The notes under the pieces: model-generated
The model's input: the letters and a program-made list of their open reading frames with translations, nothing else
Told to the model about the DNA's origin: nothing
Databases searched by the model: none
Assembly: GCA_004352715.1 (NCBI GenBank)
Contig: SCFE01000005.1
Span: 553,556-617,555 of the forward strand
Origin: Hofstenia miamia
Lineage: Eukaryota; Xenacoelomorpha; Acoela
Length of the DNA stretch: 64,000 bases
Direction: 5' to 3'
Position numbers and translations under genes: made by a program
In this document: positions 48,897 to 61,168 of the stretch, piece by piece
Position numbering within the stretch: position 1 is the stretch's first letter
How the letters are laid out: every line of letters begins with the position of its first letter

Positions 48897-50295
48897 AAAA
48901 ACAATCTAAATGTTTAACACGAAATGTAAAAATGTATTCATTTTCAGGACAGGAAATTTTCGCATTGAAAATTGCACATGCAGCTTTTTGTCTCCATTTT
49001 GATATTTATATTGATAAAAAAATCAATTTTGATGAATCGATGGTCAAAGCAGATTTATAATGTTTTAACTTTTATACAGTGTGTCTTGTCATCAGTTTTT
49101 ATGTACACTTGTTATCGATCACCATACTGGTAGTAAATCCGCGAATTTTATTGCTTGATTCGTCCATACTCAGTGGAGGATGCCGAGTACACTAGGTAGT
49201 ATTTTATAAATATTTATTAGTACACTGTTATCAATGATTGACGCTGACACAGGAATAGAATAAAATAACCAAACAGCTAATGGATTTCATTCTTTCCAGA
49301 AATGCGTATAAATACTGGTGGGGAATTTGCAAACAATAATTGGACACTGTTTTTATAATTAAATCAGAACAACAAAGCAAAGCATGGGAATAATTTAAAA
49401 GAGAGGAGGTTTGCAATATAAATTTATGATGCTAAACCAGGTGTAGTTTTAACTACGAAGACATGTTTGTCCGACAAAATAGTGTGGAGATGGTGCATTA
49501 TTTATAAGCAGTAAGCGCACAACGCTTCCGTTTGATAATTTTCCATTTAACAATTATTCAGCAACTATTGACAAAATAAGTAAACTGCTATTCAAATGCG
49601 ACAATGGCCAATGCTTCATTAGTGTCATAAAGGCTTGTTTACTTTTCTTTAGGAAACGCACGCCACTGATGTTCCGGAGCGGAGCGCGTACAAAATTAAT
49701 GGCCGGCGATTAATTATAAGTGAAACATATTTAACGACCAATTAGATCTTTCTTTTCGTTTGAGTGACAAGCAATTATAGTTACGTTACACGTAGCCAAT
49801 TTCACAGGGAAATGATACAAAATTACTCTTTAATTGCGTTCTGTTCTGATACTCAGCTTTACAACGAAACTCAATTGAATTGTGCGAAATTTAATTATCG
49901 TACTCTTCCTATACATAGTGTTCCAATTCCAGCTTAATTCTTTCTCAACAACAATTTATAAAATTCATGTTGGTGCCGATTGCAATGAAAGGATGCTACA
50001 GGTAAATCCTATATGTTAATAAATTTCACAGTATCACCCATTTTAAATCACAACCGATCTTTTACAGTTAATAAAATGTCCACTGAAGACTGCAGTTAAT
50101 GCTTGTCGTTTTGATACAATAAGCACTCTTTACTGGAATTTTCAGGTGAATTTCTTAGTATCCTGTGAATATCCAATCATTTTAACATTTGAAACAAGGA
50201 ACTTATTCGAACATGAATTTCTAAGGCGATGAAAGCTCTTAGCGGTTAATACATAAATATCGCAGGCATCTTTTCTGTCCTCCGTGCCAAAGAGG
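48897..50295. other. AT-rich non-coding DNA
   Basis: No gene or element recognised. Confidence 0.4.
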
Positions 50296-50617
50296 TGAGC
50301 TGCTAACGAGCCGAGCTTGAGCACTGCATTGGATATAAAACGAGCCTTTATTGAGCCAAGCAAATGTATGATTCTGCTTGTTGATTTGACTGTACAGATT
50401 TTTCTTATTTTTTCATTCAATATACCTTCTTATAATCTTATTTTTAAATGTTTATTTAATAATAGAAGACTATGTAAAAAATTCTGAGTGCGCAATAGTA
50501 TCTAAAAAATTATCGAGCCTGATTTTCCTTGTTCTATGTTGTGAGCAGAACCGAGCAGAAAATACACAAAAGTATAACGAGCCGAGCTTAAAAATTGCGG
50601 CTCGTTGACAAGTCTCT
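50296..50617. mobile_element. CGAGCC-family non-autonomous element, left end missing
   Basis: From CTAACGAGCCGAGCTTGAGCAC to CGGCTCGTTGACAAGTCT it is collinear with 55501-55853, sharing GATATA-AACGAGCC, CTGCTTGTTGATTTGA and the ACCGAGC-rich right part. The outermost left repeat (CAGACTTGTCAACGAGCC) is lost; sequence left of 50296 is unrelated. The 92-codon minus-strand frame at 50142-50420 overlaps its left edge and is not a gene. Confidence 0.7.
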
Positions 50618-53600
50618 TTTGTGTAATTTAATTTTTTTGTTCCTTAATGACATATCTTTTTAATCAATTTTATTTTTCTTAATATTGCAAGAAAAAATTA
50701 TTTTACTGTCAAGAAGAATTGCAATTGCTTATTGAACGAGACCTAAAACCTAAAAATAATTTTTTACATTTTGTTAGACAATGAGTGAAAATTTGTAACG
50801 AATAGTAGGTAAAAATTAGTTGACTTCTGCATACACTAGCGAGATTTTCCACCGATCTACATAGCAGAACTAATTGAATATGGTAGTATTGATATCAAAT
50901 GCAATTTTTTTACATCAAGATTGCGGTTAAAGTAAAATTTATATATAAGTACCTTTATATTGATTTATGCAGAAGTATGTAATTAATCCGTATTCTAACG
51001 CATAGTGATATAGAATAGTTCGATTCGATATTATTTATGAATGCAGTTGTTTTATTTCGTTTATCTTTTCCTTATATTTAATCTCTGTGTATGAAACTCC
51101 AAAACTTTAATAAGAAAACTTTGTTAATAAGAAGAGTTTTGTGTGTCATTTTGCAAAATATCCGACAATCAAAGCGAAAAATTTGACGCTCCTCGAGTAA
51201 AATTTCACAGTTGAATAACGAATGGGATGTAAGACCTGTTAACCTAAATTGAAAAGCTTGCTTTTCTCTTTTAATATAAATCATTCGGATGCAGTAAATA
51301 CTTATTTTGACTGACAGCGAAATTCCGAGTATTCAGATTTGACAAGAGCAGTCTGTCCATATTCATTAAAGAGCCGTGTACGTTGAAATTAGCTTTCATC
51401 TGCCCACGTAGGCTTAAAAAATTGGATGAAGAAATATTGTGTATCCAGCTTTTTCTAATAACGAATGGAATTCTTTAAAATATATTCCACTTTTATTAAA
51501 ATTATTTTAATGAAACATTTATTTTTTACTTTATCAAAGTAAATGACGTCTGTTAATATGACATTCATATCCGCAGTTTCATAAAGACTAAAATGTACGT
51601 TTTTACAGTAGATCCTAGTGGTGTGGTAGGCTTAAAACATACATGTAGTGTTTTAAGAGCAATTTCTGACTTTTGTTAAATTTTCATAAAAATCGGAAAT
51701 GTTGATACATAATTTTTTTCAAAGATCATGATTAGAAAACCTATGCTATGATCGCAGATATCTAGTACAAGGTAAAGAATTAAGCCAATAAAAGTCCTCA
51801 CTCACAATTTTTATACACCCCTATTCTAAATGTTAAATAATTTGTTTAAGTATATTCAAATATAATTCAATGAGGTTTACTTTGCGGGTTTGTTCCCAAG
51901 AATTCAGCACAGTATATTTACTACAATGGATAGAGTGGTATGGGCAATTACTAATATGTCTTACATTGGCAAATTTCTAAGTTTTTAATTTCTTCATCAT
52001 TAATGTTTCTCGTACTACAAATCTTATGTGGAAATGGATCAGGTTTATTAATTGAAGTCTGTGGTAGTTAAAATCCTAGAAGCCAGTATCAATTTAGTGC
52101 TTCTACTTAAAATTGAAGATTGAAGATGAATTATGTTGTTTTAAATTCCACTTTTGAAACAGTGCAACAAAAGAAATGGTTATTTTATTTTTATAGAACT
52201 GAAGGATCAAAGTTCTTTTAGGGAAAACTTTGATGCCGCTACTTCAAAATTAACTTGTAGAGAATTAGAAAGTAATTTTAGAGGGAACACCAATCGCGAT
52301 CTTGTAACGTGTCTTGTTGCTTTCCTCTAAATTTCCACGTTGTGTACATTTCTCATGATGGAGTTTTGTTCTTTATACAAGGTCACATCCTAAAAATTAT
52401 TGGCGCTGATTGAAACTATAATGTCTGGACCAGTAGGCACCGCGACTGAGGTGGGCATAATAATAACAGCAACAATGGTAACACATTTCAATCTTGCATT
52501 CTAACTCGGAAATGACCGCCTCTACAAATTTCCTGCGTCATTCTTATACGATTGTTAACATTTTGATTACGATAAGTTAACAATTATGTATTTTAGAATG
52601 GTTGGAAAATGTAGAAGAGGGTTGTGTCTTTTGGGACACATACTCGCATATTAAATACAGTTAAATTTATGTCATATTCACACAAAGAATATGCAGAATC
52701 GGCAACATTTGCTTCTAATATAGATTCAAGTAAACGATGTCTTCTAAGCAGTTTCATTATTACTGTACATTCTCGTTATGTACCCCTAGAGATAAACACA
52801 GATGCCAGTTTTGACAATGCATTGCACCGCCAAGCAACTTTTAAAACTACAAGGTTATTCACCACAACCGTACCGCCTTGCAAGGTCTGCTTGTCAAAGC
52901 ACAATAGTTTTCTTTAGCGCCATAGTCTCATTCTGGCGCCAAAACTAACGTCTTAATGTTGATTACATCCAATATAATGACTATTGCTGTGATTTTCACT
53001 CCTTATAGAATAATATATATCATTTCGGACGTGCCGAATCACGGGTAATCACTCGCGGTTAATAACTAATCAACTCTGATTCTTATCTGACCTTCAAATT
53101 CACATAATAGGGGAAAGGATTGCAACCTCTAAGCAATAATTTTCTAAATATAGGAGGAAACCATGAATGTCTGCTCTTTGTATTGCTTATCACAAATTTC
53201 GTGTGATAAAATGAATTAATTATTAAAGAATGGCGAAGCAGTGTAAGTAAAATTCTCATTAAATGATTTGCCGGCATTAAATATTAAAACGAGTGTGATT
53301 ACGTATCCATTTAACACAAACAAAGAAATAAAACCAACCAACAAAGAAACACAATGAGTGGCATATTAAACCAGCATCTATATCTAGGCTGAACAGCTGC
53401 GAAGAGTTTGAAGGAAATTCTTATAATAAATACAAATGAAAAGTGTCACCATCACTGTGATCTATTCTCCATTTTCAATAAACTAAATTCCCGCAAATAG
53501 CTTTCATAAATATATCGGCAATAATCTTCTGAAGTGTGATTTTCCCAACAGGTTTTCCAATAGTGCAAAAATGAAAGTTATTTCCTTACGAGAAAACATT

Positions 53601-54027
53601 TCATAGTGTCATTCTGTTAGAATTTATAACCTGGGCGAGGTAAGATCGATCCTAAAATTCAAACACAACGGGTTTGAATTAGCCTAATCTACATCTGTCC
53701 GCTAGAATCAGTAAGTTAAGTTCTCACAAGTAAAGACCTATATTGTGTTTTGATATAGAAGTTGGTCAAACTAGAGAATCCAAATAATTGTCTTAGTTCT
53801 TAGGTAAAGAAAAGTAAAATGTGAACCATGACAACAATTGTTTATGGCTTCTATTCTATAATCATAACTAATAGGGAGAGGCTGAGGTTCATAGTCCTGT
53901 AACCCACATTTCTATTATTTTATTGAAAAGGTGTCAAACTTCTAACACAGTGTAAGCATCAAATAGAGATAAAAAATTTCTTTCAGTATATCAGTTTATT
54001 TGTATAAAACTTCTGTAAATTCATAAA
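50618..54027. other. AT-rich non-coding DNA
   Basis: 3.4 kb without recognised gene, RNA or element. The 97-codon frame at 52624-52917 lacks recognisable domains and has no supporting context. Confidence 0.35.
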
Positions 54028-54233
54028 ACAGTCTACAGCGGCGTATGCAGGGCTTTTTCATTGGGGGGGCACATCATTCATGGTCAAATGTGGCACGAAC
54101 CCCTGAAAAATTTTCAAAATATTATGAAATCGACTCTGAAAAAGCATCTAACCACAATAATTTTTTATATTTTTTACATAATTAAACAAAATCACTTCCG
54201 CCATGCCGTATTGTGTATACCACTGATAGTCTA
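54028..54233. mobile_element. Small hAT-type element, CAGCGGCGTATGCAG family (190 bp)
   Basis: The element spans 54036-54225. Left end CAGCGGCGTATGCAGGGCTT, right end TATTGTGTATACCACTG. The flanks ACAGTCTA (54028-54035) and ATAGTCTA (54226-54233) match at seven of eight bases. It belongs with 14075-14186 and 18075-18262, which share the CAG-GGCGTAYGCAG end. Confidence 0.7.
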
Positions 54234-54374
54234 GTAGTTTTTCTGCTAAAATTTCAATTTTCATCTAAATGCGTGTTACCCTATTATGGATCTAATTCCC
54301 TGATATCATTTGTCATATTCATTATTTAGTTAAGTTTAATGTGTAGTTTAAGGACGTTGCATTGCCATATATAT
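54234..54374. other. Non-coding DNA up to a 1000-N gap
   Basis: Ends with a short TA run at the gap 54375-55374. The gap is exactly 1000 N, so its size is probably arbitrary. Confidence 0.6.
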
Positions 54375-55374
54375 NNNNNNNNNNNNNNNNNNNNNNNNNN
54401 NNNNNNNNNNNNNNNNNNNNNNNNNNNNNNNNNNNNNNNNNNNNNNNNNNNNNNNNNNNNNNNNNNNNNNNNNNNNNNNNNNNNNNNNNNNNNNNNNNNN
54501 NNNNNNNNNNNNNNNNNNNNNNNNNNNNNNNNNNNNNNNNNNNNNNNNNNNNNNNNNNNNNNNNNNNNNNNNNNNNNNNNNNNNNNNNNNNNNNNNNNNN
54601 NNNNNNNNNNNNNNNNNNNNNNNNNNNNNNNNNNNNNNNNNNNNNNNNNNNNNNNNNNNNNNNNNNNNNNNNNNNNNNNNNNNNNNNNNNNNNNNNNNNN
54701 NNNNNNNNNNNNNNNNNNNNNNNNNNNNNNNNNNNNNNNNNNNNNNNNNNNNNNNNNNNNNNNNNNNNNNNNNNNNNNNNNNNNNNNNNNNNNNNNNNNN
54801 NNNNNNNNNNNNNNNNNNNNNNNNNNNNNNNNNNNNNNNNNNNNNNNNNNNNNNNNNNNNNNNNNNNNNNNNNNNNNNNNNNNNNNNNNNNNNNNNNNNN
54901 NNNNNNNNNNNNNNNNNNNNNNNNNNNNNNNNNNNNNNNNNNNNNNNNNNNNNNNNNNNNNNNNNNNNNNNNNNNNNNNNNNNNNNNNNNNNNNNNNNNN
55001 NNNNNNNNNNNNNNNNNNNNNNNNNNNNNNNNNNNNNNNNNNNNNNNNNNNNNNNNNNNNNNNNNNNNNNNNNNNNNNNNNNNNNNNNNNNNNNNNNNNN
55101 NNNNNNNNNNNNNNNNNNNNNNNNNNNNNNNNNNNNNNNNNNNNNNNNNNNNNNNNNNNNNNNNNNNNNNNNNNNNNNNNNNNNNNNNNNNNNNNNNNNN
55201 NNNNNNNNNNNNNNNNNNNNNNNNNNNNNNNNNNNNNNNNNNNNNNNNNNNNNNNNNNNNNNNNNNNNNNNNNNNNNNNNNNNNNNNNNNNNNNNNNNNN
55301 NNNNNNNNNNNNNNNNNNNNNNNNNNNNNNNNNNNNNNNNNNNNNNNNNNNNNNNNNNNNNNNNNNNNNNNNNN

Positions 55375-55399
55375 ATAATAATAATAATAATAATAATAA
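55375..55399. repeat. (ATA)n trinucleotide repeat after gap
   Basis: Eight ATA units, beginning directly at the end of the 1000-N gap. Confidence 0.9.
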
Positions 55400-55468
55400 G
55401 GTAATTCATTTGCAATAAAAAGATCATTTCAAGATGGTTGTTTTCCGATGAATGGTTGATCATCTTCA

Positions 55469-55862
55469 ATATCATCCAGACTTGTCAACGAGCCGAGCTT
55501 CTAACGAGCCGAACCGAGCTTGAGCACAGTATTTGATATACAACGAGCCCAAAACGAGCCTATGATTAGGCAAAGCAAGTTTATAGTTCTGCTTGTTAAT
55601 TTGATTATTGTTAATTTTCTTATTTTTTGCACTCAGTATGCCTTTCATATAATCATATTTATGAAATGCTTATTAAATAATAGGAAGAGCTATGTACAAA
55701 TTTCTTTTAGCATAATATTTTTAAAAAAATACCGAGCTAAAACGAGGTTCATTCAAAGATTTTATGTGGCGAGCCGAGCCGAGCGGAACTTACCCAAAAT
55801 TTAAACGAGCCAAACCGAGCCGAGCTTAAAAATGTCGGCTCGTTGACAAGTCTGATATCAAA
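55469..55862. mobile_element. CGAGCC-family non-autonomous hAT-type element (378 bp)
   Basis: The element spans 55477-55854. The terminal inverted repeats are perfect over 20 bp: CAGACTTGTCAACGAGCCGA at 55477-55496 and its inverse at 55835-55854. Flanking 8-mers ATATCATC and ATATCAAA match at six positions, compatible with a hAT-type duplication. Both subterminal regions are packed with CGAGCC/CCGAGC motifs and the centre is A/T-rich. The 94-codon frame crossing it is not a gene. Confidence 0.8.
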
Positions 55863-56309
55863 CAACCCTCAAAATCATCTTCGGACACCTTGCTTTTTAT
55901 TCTGATAAGGAAATAATCTGATTTTTAATTTAAGAAATCAAAACTTTGAAAAACAATTTTTGACAAGTTGATTATCTTTCACTAATGCCGCTTGATGTAG
56001 AGGAAGTATTTCTGAGATGGAAGAGCGGTAATAATAGCAACAAATACTCACAGTGAAGCAGAAATTTTTTGCTATCACCACTAATATAGAATAGATACGT
56101 CTTCTTCTTTGATTTGAAAAAGCTTTAAGACACCTTTATAATAAAATTTCACTACGAACCCCACAAATCTTCATATAACCCATAAAACGAAATTAATATC
56201 CATGCTCTCTTGTCCCGACCCCATCCCAAAAGGTCTATTGGGGCCCCACGAATCACCACCCCATTAATAAATTAGGATACAATGATTTTCTTCAACATTC
56301 CATACAGTT
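55863..56309. other. AT-rich non-coding DNA
   Basis: Nothing recognised except a C-rich phrase (CCCGACCCCATCCCAAAAGG, near 56214) that may be an old repeat end. Confidence 0.4.
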
Positions 56310-56425
56310 TCCTCCAAACCTATTAGAAAACTTGGAAGTCATTATATTGGCACATCTATGGATAAACTTTGTTACTTTAATGGGGAACACTTGTGCCAAA
56401 AGTATTCTTGTGTCTGATGCAGTGT
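56310..56425 (+). repeat. Dispersed repeat family R1, copy 3 (short)
   Basis: CTATTAGAAAACTTGGAAGTC, then GGCACATCTATGG, ACTTGTGCCAAAAGTA and TTGTGTCTGATG align with 31132-31212 in copy 1 (GGCACATCTATGGGA, TTTGTGCTAAAACTA, TTGTCTGATG). The small open frame beginning at 56332 lies in this repeat. Confidence 0.5.
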
Positions 56426-57983
56426 TGCATATGGGCATGAATGGACTGGGATGGCGTAGGCCTGGCTTAGGCCAAATGATTTCATTGATAATTGAAAAAA
56501 TGCATGTGCAAATGATAAAAACATTCTACTTAAATTAAATGAACCATGCATCGTTTGCTAACTCAAAATTATTTGCTGCAGTTTAAACTTGCCTCTTAGA
56601 AGTTTCGTTCACTTTTCGCTGATGTAAGTTGACAAGGTTACTCAAATGAAATTCACTCTTTAGTGCTGTTTCAAAAAAAGTGTTGGGCCGGTCTAAGGCC
56701 TAATTATTGGTACTTTGATATGGACCCGGCTTGGGCCAAAAATTCAGTCAAATTTTAATTGTAACCTGAATCTTAATTTTATTTTAGCCAGCACAAAGAT
56801 GAATAAATTTAATAATTATCCAAAACGTCAGCTTTTTTGAAAAAAGAATAATTTCCATTGACTAGTTCATCTTTGTAATAGCCTCATTTTATTTGAATCT
56901 AGTAAATGTTGTATTGAAATTTCAATACTCTGTTTATCTCCATTTTAATGCTTAACACTTTTGACACTTATTGTAAGCATTTTGATACAAGTAGCATAAA
57001 TTGACTTCTTTCTAAGTTTAAGTTGAGTTTTATAAAACTCTTACGTCAGTTTTCAATGTCTGCTTGAGAACTTATTGCAATTCAAAAATCAATCCTCCTG
57101 CTTTACTTCTGCCTTATGTCATTTACGTAAATTCCAAATGAAATTCATGGTAGTACTGTACATTGACGTATTCATCTGTCAGAAGCTAAGCTGTAATATA
57201 GTTCTTCTCTAATCCTCCACAAATTCATTCTTACACTAACTTAATACTGATTTTCTCACATAATTAATACTCACTCAATAAAATGCAGCTATAGATATAG
57301 TTATATGCGCTAGTAAAATGTGTATATCGGCAGCATAACCCAATGGATTTGGGCTAGCAAACTTATCTAAATCTCAGATAGAGCAATATCGAATGAGTAG
57401 CAGGTAACATTTTGGAATTCCGCAACAGTCAATTTCGATTATAGCATAAATGACGTCATTTGGTCGATTACAGAGAAAGGAAAAGCCAATAAATCCAGAA
57501 ATAAATGCAGTTGTGTTGGTTAGCTTAGGCTTTGAAGAAGATTCCATAATTCATAAAGAATACTTTAAGAAGCAAACCTTTTATTTACATTTGAAAACTT
57601 TTGATCATTACAATACATGGATTATAAAATTTCTTGCTTGCATAATATTTCCAATTAAATGACTAAAACTTGAAAAAATTTAAATTAACTGCACCAAGAA
57701 TCGAATTAACTAAACTACGTTTTTAACAAAAGCAGTGCATTTTTTCAGAAACTTGTTCAAAAAAATTTTAAAAAATGAATGATTTCAATAAATGTTGATT
57801 TATTTTTTATAGATTATTGAGCTTCTATTGAAAGTATTGGAGTGTTGTCGTGATCTTCCTGAAATATTTTCTAGAAACATTCCAATTTTGTTTTTTCTAT
57901 GTATTAATAAATTTTTTAGAATTTCTTTCGAGATTTTTTGGTAGCGACTGATCTGTTCATCTACTCAAAAAATTAATCAACGC

Positions 57984-57986
<3 letters not shown>
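56426..57986. other. AT-rich non-coding DNA with GGCC-type inverted motifs
   Basis: GCGTAGGCCTGGCTTAGGCC near 56453 and GGGCCGGTCTAAGGCC near 56686, then CCCGGCTTGGGCC near 56726, form imperfect inverted motifs about 240 bp apart and may be the ends of an old element. The rest is featureless. Confidence 0.35.

Positions 57987-58019
<33 letters not shown>
57987..58019. repeat. (TA)n microsatellite before a 1000-N gap
   Basis: TA repeat running into the gap 58020-59019 (exactly 1000 N). Confidence 0.9.
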
Positions 58020-59344
58020 NNNNNNNNNNNNNNNNNNNNNNNNNNNNNNNNNNNNNNNNNNNNNNNNNNNNNNNNNNNNNNNNNNNNNNNNNNNNNNNNN
58101 NNNNNNNNNNNNNNNNNNNNNNNNNNNNNNNNNNNNNNNNNNNNNNNNNNNNNNNNNNNNNNNNNNNNNNNNNNNNNNNNNNNNNNNNNNNNNNNNNNNN
58201 NNNNNNNNNNNNNNNNNNNNNNNNNNNNNNNNNNNNNNNNNNNNNNNNNNNNNNNNNNNNNNNNNNNNNNNNNNNNNNNNNNNNNNNNNNNNNNNNNNNN
58301 NNNNNNNNNNNNNNNNNNNNNNNNNNNNNNNNNNNNNNNNNNNNNNNNNNNNNNNNNNNNNNNNNNNNNNNNNNNNNNNNNNNNNNNNNNNNNNNNNNNN
58401 NNNNNNNNNNNNNNNNNNNNNNNNNNNNNNNNNNNNNNNNNNNNNNNNNNNNNNNNNNNNNNNNNNNNNNNNNNNNNNNNNNNNNNNNNNNNNNNNNNNN
58501 NNNNNNNNNNNNNNNNNNNNNNNNNNNNNNNNNNNNNNNNNNNNNNNNNNNNNNNNNNNNNNNNNNNNNNNNNNNNNNNNNNNNNNNNNNNNNNNNNNNN
58601 NNNNNNNNNNNNNNNNNNNNNNNNNNNNNNNNNNNNNNNNNNNNNNNNNNNNNNNNNNNNNNNNNNNNNNNNNNNNNNNNNNNNNNNNNNNNNNNNNNNN
58701 NNNNNNNNNNNNNNNNNNNNNNNNNNNNNNNNNNNNNNNNNNNNNNNNNNNNNNNNNNNNNNNNNNNNNNNNNNNNNNNNNNNNNNNNNNNNNNNNNNNN
58801 NNNNNNNNNNNNNNNNNNNNNNNNNNNNNNNNNNNNNNNNNNNNNNNNNNNNNNNNNNNNNNNNNNNNNNNNNNNNNNNNNNNNNNNNNNNNNNNNNNNN
58901 NNNNNNNNNNNNNNNNNNNNNNNNNNNNNNNNNNNNNNNNNNNNNNNNNNNNNNNNNNNNNNNNNNNNNNNNNNNNNNNNNNNNNNNNNNNNNNNNNNNN
59001 NNNNNNNNNNNNNNNNNNNAATAAAAATACAAAATAATGTGCAAAAAGCACAATTATTGAATTATTGATTTTTAAGATATCATAAATTTAGCGTCAGCCT
59101 CCATTCAAGCACGTGGGGTATGCTACTTAGCAGGAGGGGTTGCAATAACTTAAGAGAGGGTTGGGTCAAGAAATAGTATGATTGTACGCAACTCTGAATA
59201 AACTTATTTTTTTACAATTTTAATTTCAGTGCAACTGGGATATATTCAGCTTCATATGGGTATTATTTTCCATTTTATAAAAATAGGAAGTTTTAGATAT
59301 AAAAAGGAACCTGTATATACATTGACATCTGTGGAGGCTTGAAC

Positions 59345-59768
59345 TAGAGGTCGACGGTAAACCTAACTGTGATCCGAACCCCGGTTTTTGGTGCAAACCG
59401 AAACCGAACCAAAATAATACTGGCTCTCTGGGTTTATACGGTTTTTAATTACTGGTGATTATTGAATTTACGCGTAGCATGCAGCTCGCTCTATCAATCG
59501 TTACGCTGCCTGCAAATCACCTCATGATGATGACCACAGCTAACGTTAACCATTGCGCAATAATTGTAGCTTTTAGCCGCATGGGGAACGCAGTGATTGC
59601 TTGCCCGTTTCGCGCGTACACCAGCTATCAATCAAGGTAACTTTATGACGATTTTGCCTGCATTTCAGTTAAGCATGCCTAAGGAACGGTAAACCGAACT
59701 GTGATACGTAACCCCGGTATTGGCTCAAAACCGAACCGATGCTGAATTGCATAAACCGTCGACCTCGA
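59345..59768. mobile_element. Nested hAT-type non-autonomous element (copy B)
   Basis: The same element as 12089-12513. Here the inverted repeats are perfect over 12 bp: GAGGTCGACGGT on the left and ACCGTCGACCTC on the right. Its position inside the duplicated segment is the same, so it was present before the segment was copied. Confidence 0.55.
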
Positions 59769-59975
59769 CTCTGAACAGTGTACTTGGATTATTACAATAA
59801 TCAGAGGATTCGCCAACTTTTCAAAGTTACAGGAAGTACGATCAACCACAAATAGAGCATCATATTTTAAAAATACTGTTCATTTTTTCATTGGAAGATA
59901 TCTGGTACATTTGAATATCTTTCTCCACCCAAATAATTGCGAAAATTGCTAATTTATAAACATAATAATAATAAA

Positions 59976-60114
59976 CACATCCCTACCCCAAACCATATCC
60001 TAAGCCATAACTTTAACTCTAAACACATCCCTAACCCAAACCATATCCTAAACCATAACTTTAACTCTAACCACATCCCTAACCCAAACCATATCCTATC
60101 CTAAACCATAACCT
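59976..60114. repeat. 48-bp telomere-like minisatellite, about 3 units
   Basis: The same unit as 12722-13563, contracted. It includes one unit with a duplicated ATCCTATCCTAAACC, a sign of slippage or assembly collapse. Confidence 0.85.
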
Positions 60115-61168
60115 TAAGCTAAGTACTACCATAAACCTAATCTTAACTCAAACTATGAAAACCGAGCCNNNNNNNNNNNNNNNNNNNNNNNNNNNNNNNN
60201 NNNNNNNNNNNNNNNNNNNNNNNNNNNNNNNNNNNNNNNNNNNNNNNNNNNNNNNNNNNNNNNNNNNNNNNNNNNNNNNNNNNNNNNNNNNNNNNNNNNN
60301 NNNNNNNNNNNNNNNNNNNNNNNNNNNNNNNNNNNNNNNNNNNNNNNNNNNNNNNNNNNNNNNNNNNNNNNNNNNNNNNNNNNNNNNNNNNNNNNNNNNN
60401 NNNNNNNNNNNNNNNNNNNNNNNNNNNNNNNNNNNNNNNNNNNNNNNNNNNNNNNNNNNNNNNNNNNNNNNNNNNNNNNNNNNNNNNNNNNNNNNNNNNN
60501 NNNNNNNNNNNNNNNNNNNNNNNNNNNNNNNNNNNNNNNNNNNNNNNNNNNNNNNNNNNNNNNNNNNNNNNNNNNNNNNNNNNNNNNNNNNNNNNNNNNN
60601 NNNNNNNNNNNNNNNNNNNNNNNNNNNNNNNNNNNNNNNNNNNNNNNNNNNNNNNNNNNNNNNNNNNNNNNNNNNNNNNNNNNNNNNNNNNNNNNNNNNN
60701 NNNNNNNNNNNNNNNNNNNNNNNNNNNNNNNNNNNNNNNNNNNNNNNNNNNNNNNNNNNNNNNNNNNNNNNNNNNNNNNNNNNNNNNNNNNNNNNNNNNN
60801 NNNNNNNNNNNNNNNNNNNNNNNNNNNNNNNNNNNNNNNNNNNNNNNNNNNNNNNNNNNNNNNNNNNNNNNNNNNNNNNNNNNNNNNNNNNNNNNNNNNN
60901 NNNNNNNNNNNNNNNNNNNNNNNNNNNNNNNNNNNNNNNNNNNNNNNNNNNNNNNNNNNNNNNNNNNNNNNNNNNNNNNNNNNNNNNNNNNNNNNNNNNN
61001 NNNNNNNNNNNNNNNNNNNNNNNNNNNNNNNNNNNNNNNNNNNNNNNNNNNNNNNNNNNNNNNNNNNNNNNNNNNNNNNNNNNNNNNNNNNNNNNNNNNN
61101 NNNNNNNNNNNNNNNNNNNNNNNNNNNNNNNNNNNNNNNNNNNNNNNNNNNNNNNNNNNNNNNNNNNN

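Larger units (their letters stand above)
59020..60168. repeat. Dispersed duplicated segment, copy B (short minisatellite)
   Basis: Near-identical to 11764-13620 except for the minisatellite, which is only about 140 bp here. It begins at the end of one 1000-N gap and runs into another (60169-61168). TA tracts lie outside both gaps, at 57987-58019 and 61169-61188. Copy B differs from copy A at about four of 957 positions in the non-repetitive part. Confidence 0.85.

Noticed and set aside
52624-52917. 97-codon plus-strand frame
   Set aside because: No recognisable motif, no splice context and no neighbouring exons.
56326-56745. Possible element defined by GGCC-rich inverted motifs
   Set aside because: The motifs are imperfect and I found no target duplication or second copy. 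It is left as a note in the segment description.
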